Shown: positions 40,806 to 50,202 of the stretch, piece by piece | Position numbering within the stretch: the stretch's first letter is position 1 | Layout of the letters: every line of letters starts with the position of its first letter | Assembly: GCF_006539825.1 (NCBI RefSeq) | Contig: NZ_BJNT01000009.1 | Location: forward strand, 101,792 to 165,791 | Source of the DNA: Corynebacterium variabile | GTDB taxonomy: Bacteria; Actinomycetota; Actinomycetes; Mycobacteriales; Mycobacteriaceae | Direction of reading: 5' to 3' | DNA: 64,000 nucleotides | Program-made: the position numbers and the translations under genes | Notes under the pieces: model-generated | Told to the model about the DNA's origin: nothing | Database searches by the model: none | The model's input: the letters and a program-made list of their open reading frames with translations, nothing else

Positions 40806-42179
40806 CTACCTGCCGCCGCGGACTATCCCACGCAGGGTGTCAAGGGTGGTGGAGATCTGACGTTCCCGACCATGGTCGGTGGGGTTGTAGTACACGGCGC
40901 CGGACAGGTCGTCGGGCAGATAGTCCTGGGTGAGGACGCCGCGCGGGTCCTCGTGGGGGTAACGGTAACCGACGGCGTTGCCGAGGCCCTCCGCCCCCGA
41001 ATAGTGCCCGTCGCGAAGGTGCGGCGGAACCACAGAGCCCTTCCCGTCGCGGACGTCCGCCAGGGCGGCGTCGATGGCGGTGATCACCGCATTGGACTTC
41101 GCCGCGGTCGCGAGATGGACGGTGGCCTGCGCCAGCGGAATGCGTCCCTCCGGCATGCCGATGAAGCTGACCGCCTGGTGGGCGGCCACGGCAGCCTGCA
41201 GGGCGGTCGGATCCGCCATCCCGATGTCCTCGGAGGCGTGGACGACGAGCCGGCGGGAGATGAACCGGGGGTCCTCCCCCGCGTCGATCATCCGCGCCAG
41301 GTAGTGCAGGGCGGCGTCCGGCTCGGAGCCGCGGATGGACTTGATGAAGGCGCTGACGATGTCGTAGTGCTGGTCACCGTCCCGGTCATAACGGGCCACC
41401 GCCTTGTCGGTGGAGCGGGCGACGACGTCGACGGTGACCTCGCCGCCACTGTCCTCGACGGACTCGGCGGCGGCCTCCAGGTAGGTCAGGGCGCGTCGGG
41501 CGTCGCCGGCTGCCAGGGCGGTGAGCCGGTCGCAGGCCTCGTCGGTGAGCGTGATCTTCCCGTCGTAGCCGCGCGGGTCCTCGATCGCCCGACGCAGCAG
41601 CGTGGAGATGTCGGCCGGTTCCAGAGGCTTGAGCTGGACCAGCAGAGAGCGCGAGAGCAGCGGGGCGACGACCGAGAAACTCGGGTTCTCGGTGGTCGCG
41701 GCGACAAGCAGCACCGTCCGGTTCTCCACGGCGGAGAGCAGGGCGTCCTGCTGGGTCTTGGAGAACCGGTGGACCTCGTCGATGAAGAGCACGGTGGGGA
41801 TCCCGTCGGCGAGCCGTCGACGGGCGTCCGCGATGACCGAACGGACCTCTTTGACCCCGGAGTTCAGCGCGGAGAGCGCTTCGAAACGGCGTCCGGAGCC
41901 ACCGGCGATGAGGGACGCCACGGTCGTCTTCCCGGTGCCGGGCGGACCGTAGAGGATGACGGAGGATTCACCGCGTCCATCGATGAGACGTCGCAGCGGT
42001 GAGGACTCCCCCAGAACATGCGACTGACCGACGACCTCGTCGAGGGTGCGCGGACGCATCCGCACCGCCAGCGGGGCATGGGCCCCGGGATGGAAGTAGG
42101 CGTCCGCCGAGCGCGACGGCGGCACCGGGTCGCCGGTCCCGGCCGCCGACTGCCCGACGTCGAAGAGACCGTCGTCCAC
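40806..42179 (-). CDS. rarA: Replication-associated recombination AAA+ ATPase
   Basis: 457 aa, GTG start; MgsA/RarA/WRNIP1 family acting at stalled replication forks. N-terminal [16 protein letters not shown], Walker [10 protein letters not shown] at about 77-85, Walker B FIDEVHRF, sensor 1 [10 protein letters not shown] and arginine-finger [11 protein letters not shown]. The C-terminal tetramerisation domain follows with [18 protein letters not shown] [13 protein letters not shown]. It is five bases downstream of the kinase-fold gene at 42185-43408. Confidence 0.94.
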   Translation of the reverse strand: MDDGLFDVGQSAAGTGDPVPPSRSADAYFHPGAHAPLAVRMRPRTLDEVVGQSHVLGESSPLRRLIDGRGESSVILYGPPGTGKTTVASLIAGGSGRRFEALSALNSGVKEVRSVIADARRRLADGIPTVLFIDEVHRFSKTQQDALLSAVENRTVLLVAATTENPSFSVVAPLLSRSLLVQLKPLEPADISTLLRRAIEDPRGYDGKITLTDEACDRLTALAAGDARRALTYLEAAAESVEDSGGEVTVDVVARSTDKAVARYDRDGDQHYDIVSAFIKSIRGSEPDAALHYLARMIDAGEDPRFISRRLVVHASEDIGMADPTALQAAVAAHQAVSFIGMPEGRIPLAQATVHLATAAKSNAVITAIDAALADVRDGKGSVVPPHLRDGHYSGAEGLGNAVGYRYPHEDPRGVLTQDYLPDDLSGAVYYNPTDHGRERQISTTLDTLRGIVRGGR

Positions 42180-42184
42180 GGGAC

Positions 42185-43408
42185 TCAGCGCGACCGGATG
42201 TCGGTGCGGGTCTGCGGGACAGCCCCCAGCTCGGCGAGCCGGGTCAGCACGGCCTCGGCGAAAGCGGCGACGTCTCCGTAACGGGAGTCACCGCCGTCCT
42301 GCTCCGAGGCAGCCGTGGCGTAGCTGCGGACGGACTCGACGGTCGTCGCGAAGTCCGCGAGATGGGTCTCAGGCAGACGCTCGAGCTTGCGCGCACCGTC
42401 GGAGGCCGACTCCGCGTCCTCGATCACGGCGAGGGTGCCGTGGTAGAGCAGCGACAGACTCATCAGCGCCCACGCGATGAGCGATGTCATCAGAGCGTAG
42501 GTGAGGCGCTCACGGTCACGCACATCCGGCCACACCGAGACAACCTCGGAGGACCAGGCCTCGACGAATTCCGCGGACTCCTCCTCGTCGAGCAGCGGGG
42601 TGCTGATGTCGTGCGGGAATCCGGCGATCACGCAGGCCACATCGAAGACGATGTCGCGGAAACCGGCCCACTCGAAGTCAAGGAAGACGACCTGATCGGA
42701 CAGCATGATGTTGTCCGGGGTGAGGTCGAAGGGGCTGAAGGCCCGGAGCCGGGAACGGGACTGCCGGAGCCCTGCCTCTTCGGCGAACTCCGCGACCGTG
42801 TCGCTGATCTGCACTCCGCTGCTGCGCAGCAGGTCGAGACCCTGCGCGACCAAGGCGGCGATATCGACGTCACGCTCTCCGGCCTGCTCGGCCGGCAGGT
42901 CGTGTCGCGAATACTGGCGGCGGTTGAGGGTGTCGAAGGACTCCTCACCGTCGGCGGTGGCGACCTGCATCCGACCCAGGGCACGGCCGAGTTTGCGCAG
43001 GGCGGAGGCCCGTCGCTCGGCATCCTCGATGATGAGGATGTCCGAGAAACTCTCCCCGGTACCGGCATCGGAGAGTACGATGATGCGCTCGTCGATGTCG
43101 TGGGCGAGCAGCAACGGACCGGGCCGGTTCTCCGACGGCAGGGTGTTGGTGTACTGGTAGGCGACGACCTCGCGGATCATCGCCGCATTCGCCTCCGCTT
43201 CCTCCGGCGTGCCTTCCGCCACGGCGGGGAGCTGCTTGATGACGAGGGACCGCTCCTGGAGGAAGGGATTCGGGGTCACTTTCGCACGAAGGACCAGGGA
43301 ATCACTGGATCCCCCGAGGTCCTCGGGGTGGGTGAGCTCCGGGGTACCCCCGAACCGGCGGCCCAGCAGATGGGCAGCCCGTTCCAGGACGGTGTCGATA
43401 CTCAGCAC
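42185..43408 (-). CDS. Aminoglycoside-phosphotransferase-fold protein with altered catalytic loop
   Basis: 407 aa, GTG start. A kinase-like fold is indicated by VIKQL (Lys58), the catalytic-loop segment [13 protein letters not shown] (Asp228, Asn233) and the metal-binding FLDFEWAG (Asp244). The usual His of HGD is replaced (PFD), but the Asp and Asn remain, so activity is possible. The C-terminal 150 residues are helical. Its gene lies between aspS and rarA and is probably cotranscribed with rarA (five-base gap). A role in phosphorylating a small molecule is inference; there is no evidence for drug resistance. Confidence 0.72.
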   Translation of the reverse strand: MLSIDTVLERAAHLLGRRFGGTPELTHPEDLGGSSDSLVLRAKVTPNPFLQERSLVIKQLPAVAEGTPEEAEANAAMIREVVAYQYTNTLPSENRPGPLLLAHDIDERIIVLSDAGTGESFSDILIIEDAERRASALRKLGRALGRMQVATADGEESFDTLNRRQYSRHDLPAEQAGERDVDIAALVAQGLDLLRSSGVQISDTVAEFAEEAGLRQSRSRLRAFSPFDLTPDNIMLSDQVVFLDFEWAGFRDIVFDVACVIAGFPHDISTPLLDEEESAEFVEAWSSEVVSVWPDVRDRERLTYALMTSLIAWALMSLSLLYHGTLAVIEDAESASDGARKLERLPETHLADFATTVESVRSYATAASEQDGGDSRYGDVAAFAEAVLTRLAELGAVPQTRTDIRSR

Positions 43409-43438
43409 GGCGGTTCCTTACGCAGGTGGTCGGTAGAA

Positions 43439-45241
43439 CTACTCGGCGGCCGGCGCGGCGGCTTCCGGCTTCTTCGGCTTGGCGTCGATGCCGGCTTCCT
43501 TGCGCTGCTGGGCGGTGATCGGGGCCGGGGCCTCGGTCAGCGGGTCGACTCCGCCACCGGACTTCGGGAAGGCGATGACGTCGCGGATGGACTCGTAACC
43601 GCCGAGCAGGGACACGATGCGGTCCCAGCCGAAGGCGATGCCGCCGTGCGGCGGGGCGCCGAAGGCGAAGGCATCCAGGAGGAAGCCGAACTTCTCCCGG
43701 GCCTCCTCCTCGGAGATGCCCATGACGGCGAAGACGCGCTCCTGGACATCGCGCTGGTGGATACGGATGGAGCCGCCACCGATCTCGTTGCCGTTGCAGA
43801 CGATGTCGTAGGCGTAGGCGGTGGCCTCGCCCGGGTTCTCGTCGAAGGAGTCGATCCACTCCGGCTTCGGAGAGGTGAAGGCGTGGTGCACGGCGGTCCA
43901 CGTGGAGTGGCCGAGGGCGACGTCGCCGGAGGCGGTGGCGTCGGCGGCAGGCTCGAACAGCGGGGCGTCGACGACCCAGGTGAAGGCCCAGTCGCCTTCC
44001 TTGATGAGGCCGAGGCGCTCGGCGATCTCGCCGCGGGCGGCACCGAGCAGGGCGCGGGAAGGCTTGACCTCGCCGGCACCGAAGAAGATGCAGTCGCCCG
44101 GCTTGGCGCCGACATGGGCGGCGATGCCCTCACGCTCGGCGTCGGTGATGTTCTTGGCGACCGGGCCGGTCAGGGTACCGTCCTCGCCGACGAGGATGTA
44201 GGCGAGGCCCTTCGCACCGCGCTGCTTGGCCCATTCCTGCCAGGCGTCGAGGGTACGGCGCGGCTGGGAGGCGCCGCCCTCCATGACCACGGCACCGACG
44301 TAGGGGGCCTTGAAGACGCGGAACGAGGTGTCCTTGAAGAACTCGGTGCATTCGGTGATCTGGATGTCGAAGCGCAGGTCCGGCTTGTCGGAGCCGTACT
44401 TCTCCATGGCCTCGGCGTAGGTCATCCGCGGGATCGGGGTCTGGATGTCGTAACCGATCTCCTTCCACACGGCGGTGAGGATATTCTCGGCCAGGGCGAT
44501 GACGTCATCCTGGTCGACGAAGCTCATCTCGACGTCGAGCTGGGTGAACTCCGGCTGACGGTCGGCGCGGAAATCCTCGTCACGGTAGCAGCGCGCGATC
44601 TGGTAGTAGCGCTCCATGCCGGCGACCATGAGCAGCTGCTTGAACAGCTGCGGGGACTGTGGCAGGGCGTAGAAGCTGCCCGGACGCAGACGCGCCGGCA
44701 CCAGGAAGTCGCGGGCACCCTCGGGGGTGGAGCGGGTGAGGGTCGGGGTCTCGATCTCGGTGAAGTCCTCACCGGACAGGACGCCGCGGGCGGCCTGGCT
44801 CACCTTGGACCGCAGGCGCAGGGCGTGGGCCTGCCGCTCACGGCGCAGGTCCAGGTAGCGGTACTTGAGGCGGGTCTCCTCGCCGACCTCGCCGCCGGTG
44901 GTGTCCTCGATCTGGAACGGCAGTGCGGTGGACTCGTTGAGGATCTCCAGGTCGGAGACGTTGACCTCGATGGCACCGGAGGCGAGGTTGGGGTTCTCGG
45001 AACCCTCCGGGCGGGCCTCGACGATGCCGGTGACCTTGAGGCAGTACTCGCTGCGCAGATCGTGGGCACGCTCGGCGACCTCGTTCTCGCGGAAGACGAC
45101 TTGGGCGAGCCCGGAACGGTCACGCAGGTCGATGAAGATCACTCCACCGTGGTCACGCCGACGGGCGACCCACCCGGTGAGAGTGACCTCCTTTCCGGTG
45201 TCGTCGGAGCGAAGGTCGCCACACAGATGCGTCCGCAGCAC
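43439..45241 (-). CDS. aspS: Aspartyl-tRNA(Asp/Asn) synthetase
   Basis: 600 aa, GTG start preceded by AAAGGA. N-terminal anticodon-binding OB fold ([22 protein letters not shown]), class II core ([18 protein letters not shown]), the large bacterial insertion domain and motif 3 ([12 protein letters not shown]). It charges tRNA-Asp; in organisms with GatCAB and no AsnRS it is non-discriminating, which cannot be judged here. It is divergent from the small membrane gene at 45444. Confidence 0.97.
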   Translation of the reverse strand: MLRTHLCGDLRSDDTGKEVTLTGWVARRRDHGGVIFIDLRDRSGLAQVVFRENEVAERAHDLRSEYCLKVTGIVEARPEGSENPNLASGAIEVNVSDLEILNESTALPFQIEDTTGGEVGEETRLKYRYLDLRRERQAHALRLRSKVSQAARGVLSGEDFTEIETPTLTRSTPEGARDFLVPARLRPGSFYALPQSPQLFKQLLMVAGMERYYQIARCYRDEDFRADRQPEFTQLDVEMSFVDQDDVIALAENILTAVWKEIGYDIQTPIPRMTYAEAMEKYGSDKPDLRFDIQITECTEFFKDTSFRVFKAPYVGAVVMEGGASQPRRTLDAWQEWAKQRGAKGLAYILVGEDGTLTGPVAKNITDAEREGIAAHVGAKPGDCIFFGAGEVKPSRALLGAARGEIAERLGLIKEGDWAFTWVVDAPLFEPAADATASGDVALGHSTWTAVHHAFTSPKPEWIDSFDENPGEATAYAYDIVCNGNEIGGGSIRIHQRDVQERVFAVMGISEEEAREKFGFLLDAFAFGAPPHGGIAFGWDRIVSLLGGYESIRDVIAFPKSGGGVDPLTEAPAPITAQQRKEAGIDAKPKKPEAAAPAAE

Positions 45242-45431
45242 GTCGCGTTGTCCTTTCGGATGAGGTTGAAGGGCGGCGCGAAGTCGGCCTCCCCGGTGTT
45301 ACCCGCACAGGTCCCGGGATCGCCGGGCGCCCTGCACGCATGTCGGACGCCCACCTTACTCCCCCTGCCCCGCGCGAGTCGGGGGTGGGTGTGCCCCTGC
45401 CCCGTCACCACAGTCACCGCCGCAGACCAAC

Positions 45432-45437
45432 TACCGT
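45432..45437 (+). promoter_or_regulatory. -10 element for a leaderless transcript
   Basis: TACCGT ends seven bases before the ATG at 45444, so transcription would begin on the A of the start codon. No Shine-Dalgarno is present. No strong -35 is seen. Confidence 0.5.
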
Positions 45438-45443
45438 AGGGGT

Positions 45444-45758
45444 ATGTCCGAGAACAGTTCCGAGAACACGCCCCGCCGTCGCGATTCCGACGGTATCCCC
45501 GATCAGGTCACCGTCGAGGACACGATTGTCACTCCCCTGGACAAGCGCGACGTCTACCGCTACTTCTGGGTGATCAACCAGGTGGTCCTCGTGGTTTCCG
45601 CCGTCGTCGCGGTCTGTGCGATCGTCTACGGCCTGGCCACCGGCGAATCGGACTCCTGGATCACCGGTGTCGGTGCCGCGATCATCAGCATGCTCTCCGT
45701 CATCGGACTGCTGCTGGCCCGCCTGGGCAGTGACCTCAAGTACGCGGGACGGATCTGA
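45444..45758 (+). CDS. Small two-TM membrane protein of unknown function
   Basis: 104 aa. A polar, acidic N-terminal 40 residues is followed by two hydrophobic segments at about 42-66 and 74-94, connected by a short polar loop (TGESDSWITG). The family is not recognised beyond a general actinobacterial small membrane protein. It seems to be leaderless: a TACCGT -10 sits exactly seven bases upstream of the ATG. It is divergent from aspS, and its 3' end overlaps the 3' end of the GDPD-like gene by 23 bases in convergent orientation. Confidence 0.7.
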   Translation: MSENSSENTPRRRDSDGIPDQVTVEDTIVTPLDKRDVYRYFWVINQVVLVVSAVVAVCAIVYGLATGESDSWITGVGAAIISMLSVIGLLLARLGSDLKYAGRI

Positions 45759-46533
45759 GGGCCCGGTACATCCCCTCCGGATCGTCGGTGGTGATCTGGT
45801 CGGCCCCGAGGTCGATCAGCGCGCGGGCCTGCCCCAGCGTCTCCGGATCCGGACCCGTGAGGGTGAAGGCGTCCACCTGCCGCCCGGCGGCGTGGAAGGA
45901 CGCCACGATGTCCCTCCCTGTCGCCGCGAGTGCGAGGATGATCCGGTGATCGAGGTAGATGATCCCGGCTGCCCGGTCCGCCTCCAGCGCCGCCGAGACG
46001 AAACCGTCGACGTCCCCGGTCCGGCGCAGCCGGCGCACCGCGGACCGGGTGCACGGGTCGTGACCGGTCGCTGTGCGGGGATCCTGTTTCGCGATCCGGG
46101 CGACGGCCACCGGGTCGTTGCCGGAGACGATGACTGCGTCGGCGAAGGAGTTGACGGCCGCAGAGATCTGTTGCGCGACATCGGTCGTGAGCACCCGTGC
46201 GGTGTCCTTGATGTCCAACTGGAGTCGGGCCTCGGCCGGCAGCTCCACGACACCCCGGCTGCCCAGCTCCTCCCCGATCACGGACAGTGGCATCAGGTTC
46301 ACAGGCCGGACGCGTCGCCACCACCGCAGCGGATCATGCCGGATCAGCGGCACCCCGCCCGGACCGGTACGTACATCGATCTCCACACTGGCCCCGCATG
46401 CCAGCCCCTCTACGATGCGGCCGGGAGTGAACGGCGCGTCCGTGGCGGTACGACGGGCCCGGTGCCACTTCAACCGGATCACGCGACCGTCGATGTGGAT
46501 GTCGGTGGGGGTCGGGGGCGGTGCAGGCGTCAC
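45736..46533 (-). CDS. Glycerophosphodiester phosphodiesterase-like protein
   Basis: 265 aa from a GTG at 46533 that overlaps the upstream gene's stop (GTGA), preceded by AGGGGG. The GDPD TIM-barrel signature is recognisable: WHRARRT, the ASVEIDVR Glu/Asp pair, IRHDP, and a late DLGADQITTDDPEG. Typical members hydrolyse deacylated phospholipids to glycerol 3-phosphate. HRG is HRA here and the LxIExK motif reads LQLDIKD, so the substrate may differ. It is paired with the YdjM-like membrane protein. Confidence 0.75.
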   Translation of the reverse strand: MTPAPPPTPTDIHIDGRVIRLKWHRARRTATDAPFTPGRIVEGLACGASVEIDVRTGPGGVPLIRHDPLRWWRRVRPVNLMPLSVIGEELGSRGVVELPAEARLQLDIKDTARVLTTDVAQQISAAVNSFADAVIVSGNDPVAVARIAKQDPRTATGHDPCTRSAVRRLRRTGDVDGFVSAALEADRAAGIIYLDHRIILALAATGRDIVASFHAAGRQVDAFTLTGPDPETLGQARALIDLGADQITTDDPEGMYRALRSVPRT

Positions 46534-47291
46534 AGCCCCCTGAGTACCAGGTAGAGCTGCCAGGTGGCGAGACCTGTGAAGACCAGCAGCAGCGCCTGGT
46601 CCCACACTCCGGAGGTCCGGATGGTGACGGCGCCGGGCAGCGTCCAGTTCCACCAGCGCTTCCCGCCCCGCGGGATCACCGGCGAGGTCAACGGGACACC
46701 GGATTTCGTCAGCATGTCCCCCGCCAGGTGGACGAGAACTCCTGCGGTCACCGCGGACGCCGGCATCAGGGGTGTGTGGAGGGCCGGGACGGTCTCGTAG
46801 GCGGCGACACCCAGCCCGACGGCGACAGCTACCACGACCAGCCCCGCCCTCTCCTTCGCCCACCGCGGGAACAGTCCACGTAGCGCCAGTCCGGAGAAGA
46901 ACACCAGCATGCCGACCATCCCGTTGTCCCCGAAGGCACCTCCGATACTCCAGGCCAGGAATCCCACGAGCAGGGCGAACCACAGGGTGTGGGTGGCGGT
47001 GCGGTGACCGCCGCTGATCCTCGCGTCCTTCCTGGTGCCGGTGACATTCACGACGAGGACGCTGACCGACGCCACGGCACGGGCGAGCAGTCCGGTGACC
47101 GGGCCGAAGGTACGGGCGACGGTGGATCCGGGGGCGTCGAGGTCCGGCAACAGTGCCGCACCGGCGGTCAGAGCGGTGTAGGCGAGAATCTCGGCGGTGG
47201 TCGTGGCCCCGCCCCAGGAGACGGGCAGTGTCGTGGCGAGGGCAAGTCCGGCGGCGGCACCGGACATCGCGTGGGTCGGCCCCTGGACCAC
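46530..47291 (-). CDS. YdjM-type (DUF457) membrane-bound metal-dependent hydrolase
   Basis: 253 aa from GTG 47291, with GGGAG upstream. A longer frame from 47366 would cross a terminator and run into tRNA-Lys, so I rejected it. The conserved polar residues of the YdjM/LexA-regulated family occur within hydrophobic helices: THAMSG, LLPDLDAPGS, HRTATHTLWF and HLAGDMLTKSGVPL. About six membrane segments are predicted by eye. Family members are called metal-dependent hydrolases, but a substrate is unknown. No SOS box was seen upstream. Confidence 0.75.
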   Translation of the reverse strand: MVQGPTHAMSGAAAGLALATTLPVSWGGATTTAEILAYTALTAGAALLPDLDAPGSTVARTFGPVTGLLARAVASVSVLVVNVTGTRKDARISGGHRTATHTLWFALLVGFLAWSIGGAFGDNGMVGMLVFFSGLALRGLFPRWAKERAGLVVVAVAVGLGVAAYETVPALHTPLMPASAVTAGVLVHLAGDMLTKSGVPLTSPVIPRGGKRWWNWTLPGAVTIRTSGVWDQALLLVFTGLATWQLYLVLRGL

Positions 47292-47322
47292 GGTCTTCTC
47301 CCCCTCTGCCGGATACGGAAAG

Positions 47323-47350
47323 CCCCCGACCAGGAATCCCTGGTCGGGGG
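47323..47350 (-). terminator. Intrinsic terminator downstream of tRNA-Lys
   Basis: A perfect 12-base stem, CCCCCGACCAGG (47323-47334) with CCTGGTCGGGGG (47339-47350), loop AATC. Read on the minus strand it is followed by CTTTCC. It lies nine bases beyond the tRNA 3' end and before the YdjM-like gene, isolating the tRNA transcript. Confidence 0.85.
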
Positions 47351-47358
47351 TGGTGTGG

Positions 47359-47431
<73 letters not shown>

Positions 47432-47530
47432 GCGTGTCCGCCGGTTATCGCCGGTAACGGATGGATACTATAGGCGCTGATTCACGCCGAGGCAATTTGG
47501 CTGGTCAACGACGGTTCGTAAATCCCACCA

Positions 47531-47580
47531 GTCACACCAGTATCACTGGTATCGCACAGCTGCCGTGCCACTGTTATGGT
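47531..47580 (+). promoter_or_regulatory. Promoter and palindromic operator of the 45-aa gene
   Basis: An extended -10 (TGT-TATGGT, 47572-47580) ends eight bases before ATG 47588, fitting a leaderless transcript. A perfect palindrome ACCAGT-ATC-ACTGGT lies at 47536-47550, about where a -35 would be, and CACCAGT also occurs just upstream at 47525-47531, two bases from the next copy. This looks like an operator with repeated half-sites. Confidence 0.5.
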
Positions 47581-47587
47581 GACATGC

Positions 47588-47725
47588 ATGGATATCAACT
47601 CGATCATCTCGCTCATCAACGACACCCTCGGCCGTACGGACATGGCCGCCTTCAACAACTGGGACGTCGTCAGCCGCATCCTCGACGCGATCGTCCCGGA
47701 CGCCGCCGCCAACTACCAGCCCTGA
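47588..47725 (+). CDS. Small acidic 45-aa protein, probably leaderless
   Basis: Too short for ordinary gene callers. 45 codons, starting MDINSIISLIND and ending VPDAAANYQP. It is rich in aliphatic residues spaced for an amphipathic helix and has net negative charge and no signal peptide. Size and character recall the tiny corynebacterial cell-wall channel peptides PorA (45 aa) and PorH, but I see no clear sequence match, so this is only a hint. It has its own extended -10 promoter and a palindromic operator, and it converges with the diacylglycerol-kinase-type gene six bases after its stop. Confidence 0.55.
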   Translation: MDINSIISLINDTLGRTDMAAFNNWDVVSRILDAIVPDAAANYQP

Positions 47726-47731
47726 TCCGAC

Positions 47732-48664
47732 CTACGGGCAGACCACGTCCAGCACATGGTGGACGCACCCGAATTCCAGTGACCGGTGCATCCCCACGTA
47801 GTCCCCGTCCATCTGCACGTCCGCCGGCTCGCTGCTGGTGAAGACGACCCGGTCGACGTCATCGTCCCGGAACAGGTGCGCCGCCCGGGGGTCGGCGGAT
47901 CCGGCGAGCAACTGCGCTCCCAGCACGAGGTTGCGGGACGCCGACAGGGACGTCGCCGCAGCGATACCCAGTCCGTGGTCGAAATCGGTGCCCGGGTTCG
48001 TCCGGATCGCCCGGGGCCCCAGATAGGTCCACGGACTGGCGTTGCTGACGAACCCGAACCGCGCACCCTCGACTGCCGGATGACCCGGTACCTCGACCGT
48101 GAACGTCGGCGACGGGTACTTCTTCGACAGGAACGACGACACGGCCGTCGTCACGTACCTCAGGTTCGTCACCTTCTTCCCCGCCGCGCGCTGCTCCTCC
48201 ATCCGCCGGATGACGATGGCGTCCATCCCCATCCCGGCGTTGAACAGAAACCACCGGTTGAGCGCGTGCCCCAGCCCGACCGTGCGGCGGGACCCCCTGT
48301 CCAGCCCCGTGAAGATCTGGTTCACAGCACGGTCGGAACGCCGGTCGACACCCAGCGCCCGGGCGAAGACATTGGCGTTACCGCCGGGCACCACGCCGAT
48401 GGCGGGAAGGTCGTCCGCAGCGGGACGGTCGGTCCGGTCCGGAGCCCCGAGCAGGCCGTTGACCGTCTCATTGACGGAACCGTCACCGCCGTGGACGACG
48501 ACGGCGTCGAAGCCCTCTTCGGCAGCCCGGGCCCCGAGTTCCGCGGCGTGTCCGCGGTGTGTCGTAGGCACCGCCTCAACGTCGTAGCGCTGCGTCAGCG
48601 CCCCGGTGAGGGCTTCCCGTCCTTCCTCGGTGGTGGAGGTGGCGTAGGGGTTGGTGATCAGCAT
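47732..48664 (-). CDS. Diacylglycerol kinase-family lipid kinase
   Basis: 310 aa from ATG 48664; a GTG three codons upstream (48673) is possible. The nucleotide-binding VVHGGDGSVNETVNGLL motif of the DAGK/YegS/sphingosine kinase superfamily is intact, as are the N-terminal LITNPYA and VPGGNANVFARALG. The C-terminal beta-sandwich is present with VQMDGDYVG. Actinobacterial relatives phosphorylate diacylglycerol or take part in glycolipid synthesis; the exact lipid is unknown. It is divergent from thrC with only about 60 bases between the starts. Confidence 0.87.
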   Translation of the reverse strand: MLITNPYATSTTEEGREALTGALTQRYDVEAVPTTHRGHAAELGARAAEEGFDAVVVHGGDGSVNETVNGLLGAPDRTDRPAADDLPAIGVVPGGNANVFARALGVDRRSDRAVNQIFTGLDRGSRRTVGLGHALNRWFLFNAGMGMDAIVIRRMEEQRAAGKKVTNLRYVTTAVSSFLSKKYPSPTFTVEVPGHPAVEGARFGFVSNASPWTYLGPRAIRTNPGTDFDHGLGIAAATSLSASRNLVLGAQLLAGSADPRAAHLFRDDDVDRVVFTSSEPADVQMDGDYVGMHRSLEFGCVHHVLDVVCP

Positions 48665-48721
48665 GACTCGCACAGGCGACGATGTTACCGGGGGCACATC
48701 GGGAACGGGTGACGCACTCGG

Positions 48722-48727
48722 TAGGCT
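48722..48727 (+). promoter_or_regulatory. -10 element of thrC (leaderless)
   Basis: TAGGCT ends eight bases before the thrC ATG at 48735. There is no Shine-Dalgarno between them, so thrC mRNA probably begins at or next to the start codon. Confidence 0.5.
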
Positions 48728-48734
48728 GGGGGCC

Positions 48735-50189
48735 ATGAAATACATCTCCACGCGCGATGCGCAGGCCACGCCCGTCGATTTCACCGATATCCTGCTCGGC
48801 GGACTGGCCCCCGACGGCGGTCTGTATCTGCCGCAGGAGTACCCGTCGGTGGACGCCGCGACGCTGGACCGGTGGCGTTCCGTTCTCGACAACGAGGGCT
48901 ACGCCACTCTCGCCGCCGAGGTCGTCTCGCTGTTCATCGACGACATCCCCGTCGAGGACCTCAAGGGCATCACCGCCCGGGCATACTCCACGCCGAAGTT
49001 CGCGTCCGCGCAGATCGTCCCGGTCACCGACCTGGAGCCGGGTGTGAAGATCGCCCACCTGTCCGAGGGGCCCACCGCGGCCTTCAAGGACATGGCCATG
49101 CAGCTGCTTGGTGAGCTGTTCGAATACGTGCTGCGCCAGCGCGGCGAGACCATCAACATCCTCGGCGCGACCAGCGGCGACACCGGGTCTTCGGCCGAGT
49201 ACGCCATGCGCGGACGCGCCGGCATCCGGGTGTTCATGCTCACCCCGGCCGGCCGGATGACGCCTTTCCAGCAGGCACAGATGTTCGGCCTGGACGACCC
49301 CAACATCTTCAACATCGCCCTTGACGGTGTCTTCGATGACTGCCAGGACATCGTCAAGGGTGTCTCCGGGGATGCCGCATTCAAGGCCGAGTACCACATC
49401 GGTGCGGTCAACTCGATCAACTGGGCACGACTGATGGCCCAGGTCGTCTACTACGTCTCCAGCTGGATCCGTGCCACCGACTCGGTGGAGCAAAAGGTCT
49501 CGTTCTGCGTGCCGACCGGCAATTTCGGTGATGTCTGCGCCGGCCACATCGCCCGGCAGATGGGTGTGCCGATCGACCGGCTCATTGTCGCGACCAACGA
49601 GAACGACGTCCTCGACGAGTTCTTCCGTACCGGCGACTACCGCGTCCGTACCTCCGCTGAGACGTTGGCGACCTCCAGCCCGTCGATGGACATCTCCAAG
49701 GCCTCGAACTTCGAGCGGTTCATCTTCGATGTCCTCGGACGCGATGCCGCCCGCACCGCCGACCTCTTCGGCACCCAGGTGAAGCAGGGCGGGTTCTCCC
49801 TGGCCGCAGACCCTGCCTTCCCGGAGGTGGACAAGGTCTACGGCTTCGCCTCGGGCTCCTCCACACACACCGACCGCCTCGACACCATCCGGTACTGCTG
49901 GGAGTCCGCCGGAGTACTCGTCGACCCGCACACCGCTGACGGTGTGAAGGTCGCCCGCGACTACCTCACCACCCACCCGGACGCTGCCCCGGTCATCTGC
50001 CTGGAGACCGCGCTGCCGGTGAAGTTCGCCGGCACCATCCGAGAGTCCATCGGTTCCGAGCCGGAGGCGATGACCCCGGAGCGGTTCCGCGACATCCTTT
50101 CGGCTGACCGGCACGTCACCGACCTACCCAATGACGTCGACACGGTGAAGGACTTCATCCGGACCTCCATCGCCGACGTGCAGGTCTAG
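48735..50189 (+). CDS. thrC: Threonine synthase
   Basis: 484 aa; PLP enzyme converting O-phosphohomoserine to threonine. It belongs to the long (yeast/corynebacterial) class: N-terminal MKYISTRD, GGLAPDGGLYLPQEYP, the PLP-lysine region TAAFKDMAMQLLG, and ILGATSGDTGSSAEYA phosphate-binding region. The frame continues upstream of ATG 48735, but the family N-terminus and the leaderless promoter both point to this start. No hom or thrB gene is next to it, as in C. glutamicum where thrC is separate. Confidence 0.95.
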   Translation: MKYISTRDAQATPVDFTDILLGGLAPDGGLYLPQEYPSVDAATLDRWRSVLDNEGYATLAAEVVSLFIDDIPVEDLKGITARAYSTPKFASAQIVPVTDLEPGVKIAHLSEGPTAAFKDMAMQLLGELFEYVLRQRGETINILGATSGDTGSSAEYAMRGRAGIRVFMLTPAGRMTPFQQAQMFGLDDPNIFNIALDGVFDDCQDIVKGVSGDAAFKAEYHIGAVNSINWARLMAQVVYYVSSWIRATDSVEQKVSFCVPTGNFGDVCAGHIARQMGVPIDRLIVATNENDVLDEFFRTGDYRVRTSAETLATSSPSMDISKASNFERFIFDVLGRDAARTADLFGTQVKQGGFSLAADPAFPEVDKVYGFASGSSTHTDRLDTIRYCWESAGVLVDPHTADGVKVARDYLTTHPDAAPVICLETALPVKFAGTIRESIGSEPEAMTPERFRDILSADRHVTDLPNDVDTVKDFIRTSIADVQV

Positions 50190-50202
50190 TACCTTCTCCC
50201 CC

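Noticed and set aside
38544..45439. Long plus-strand frames opposite alaS, rarA and aspS
   Set aside because: Same shadow effect; the minus-strand frames have full, recognisable catalytic motifs.
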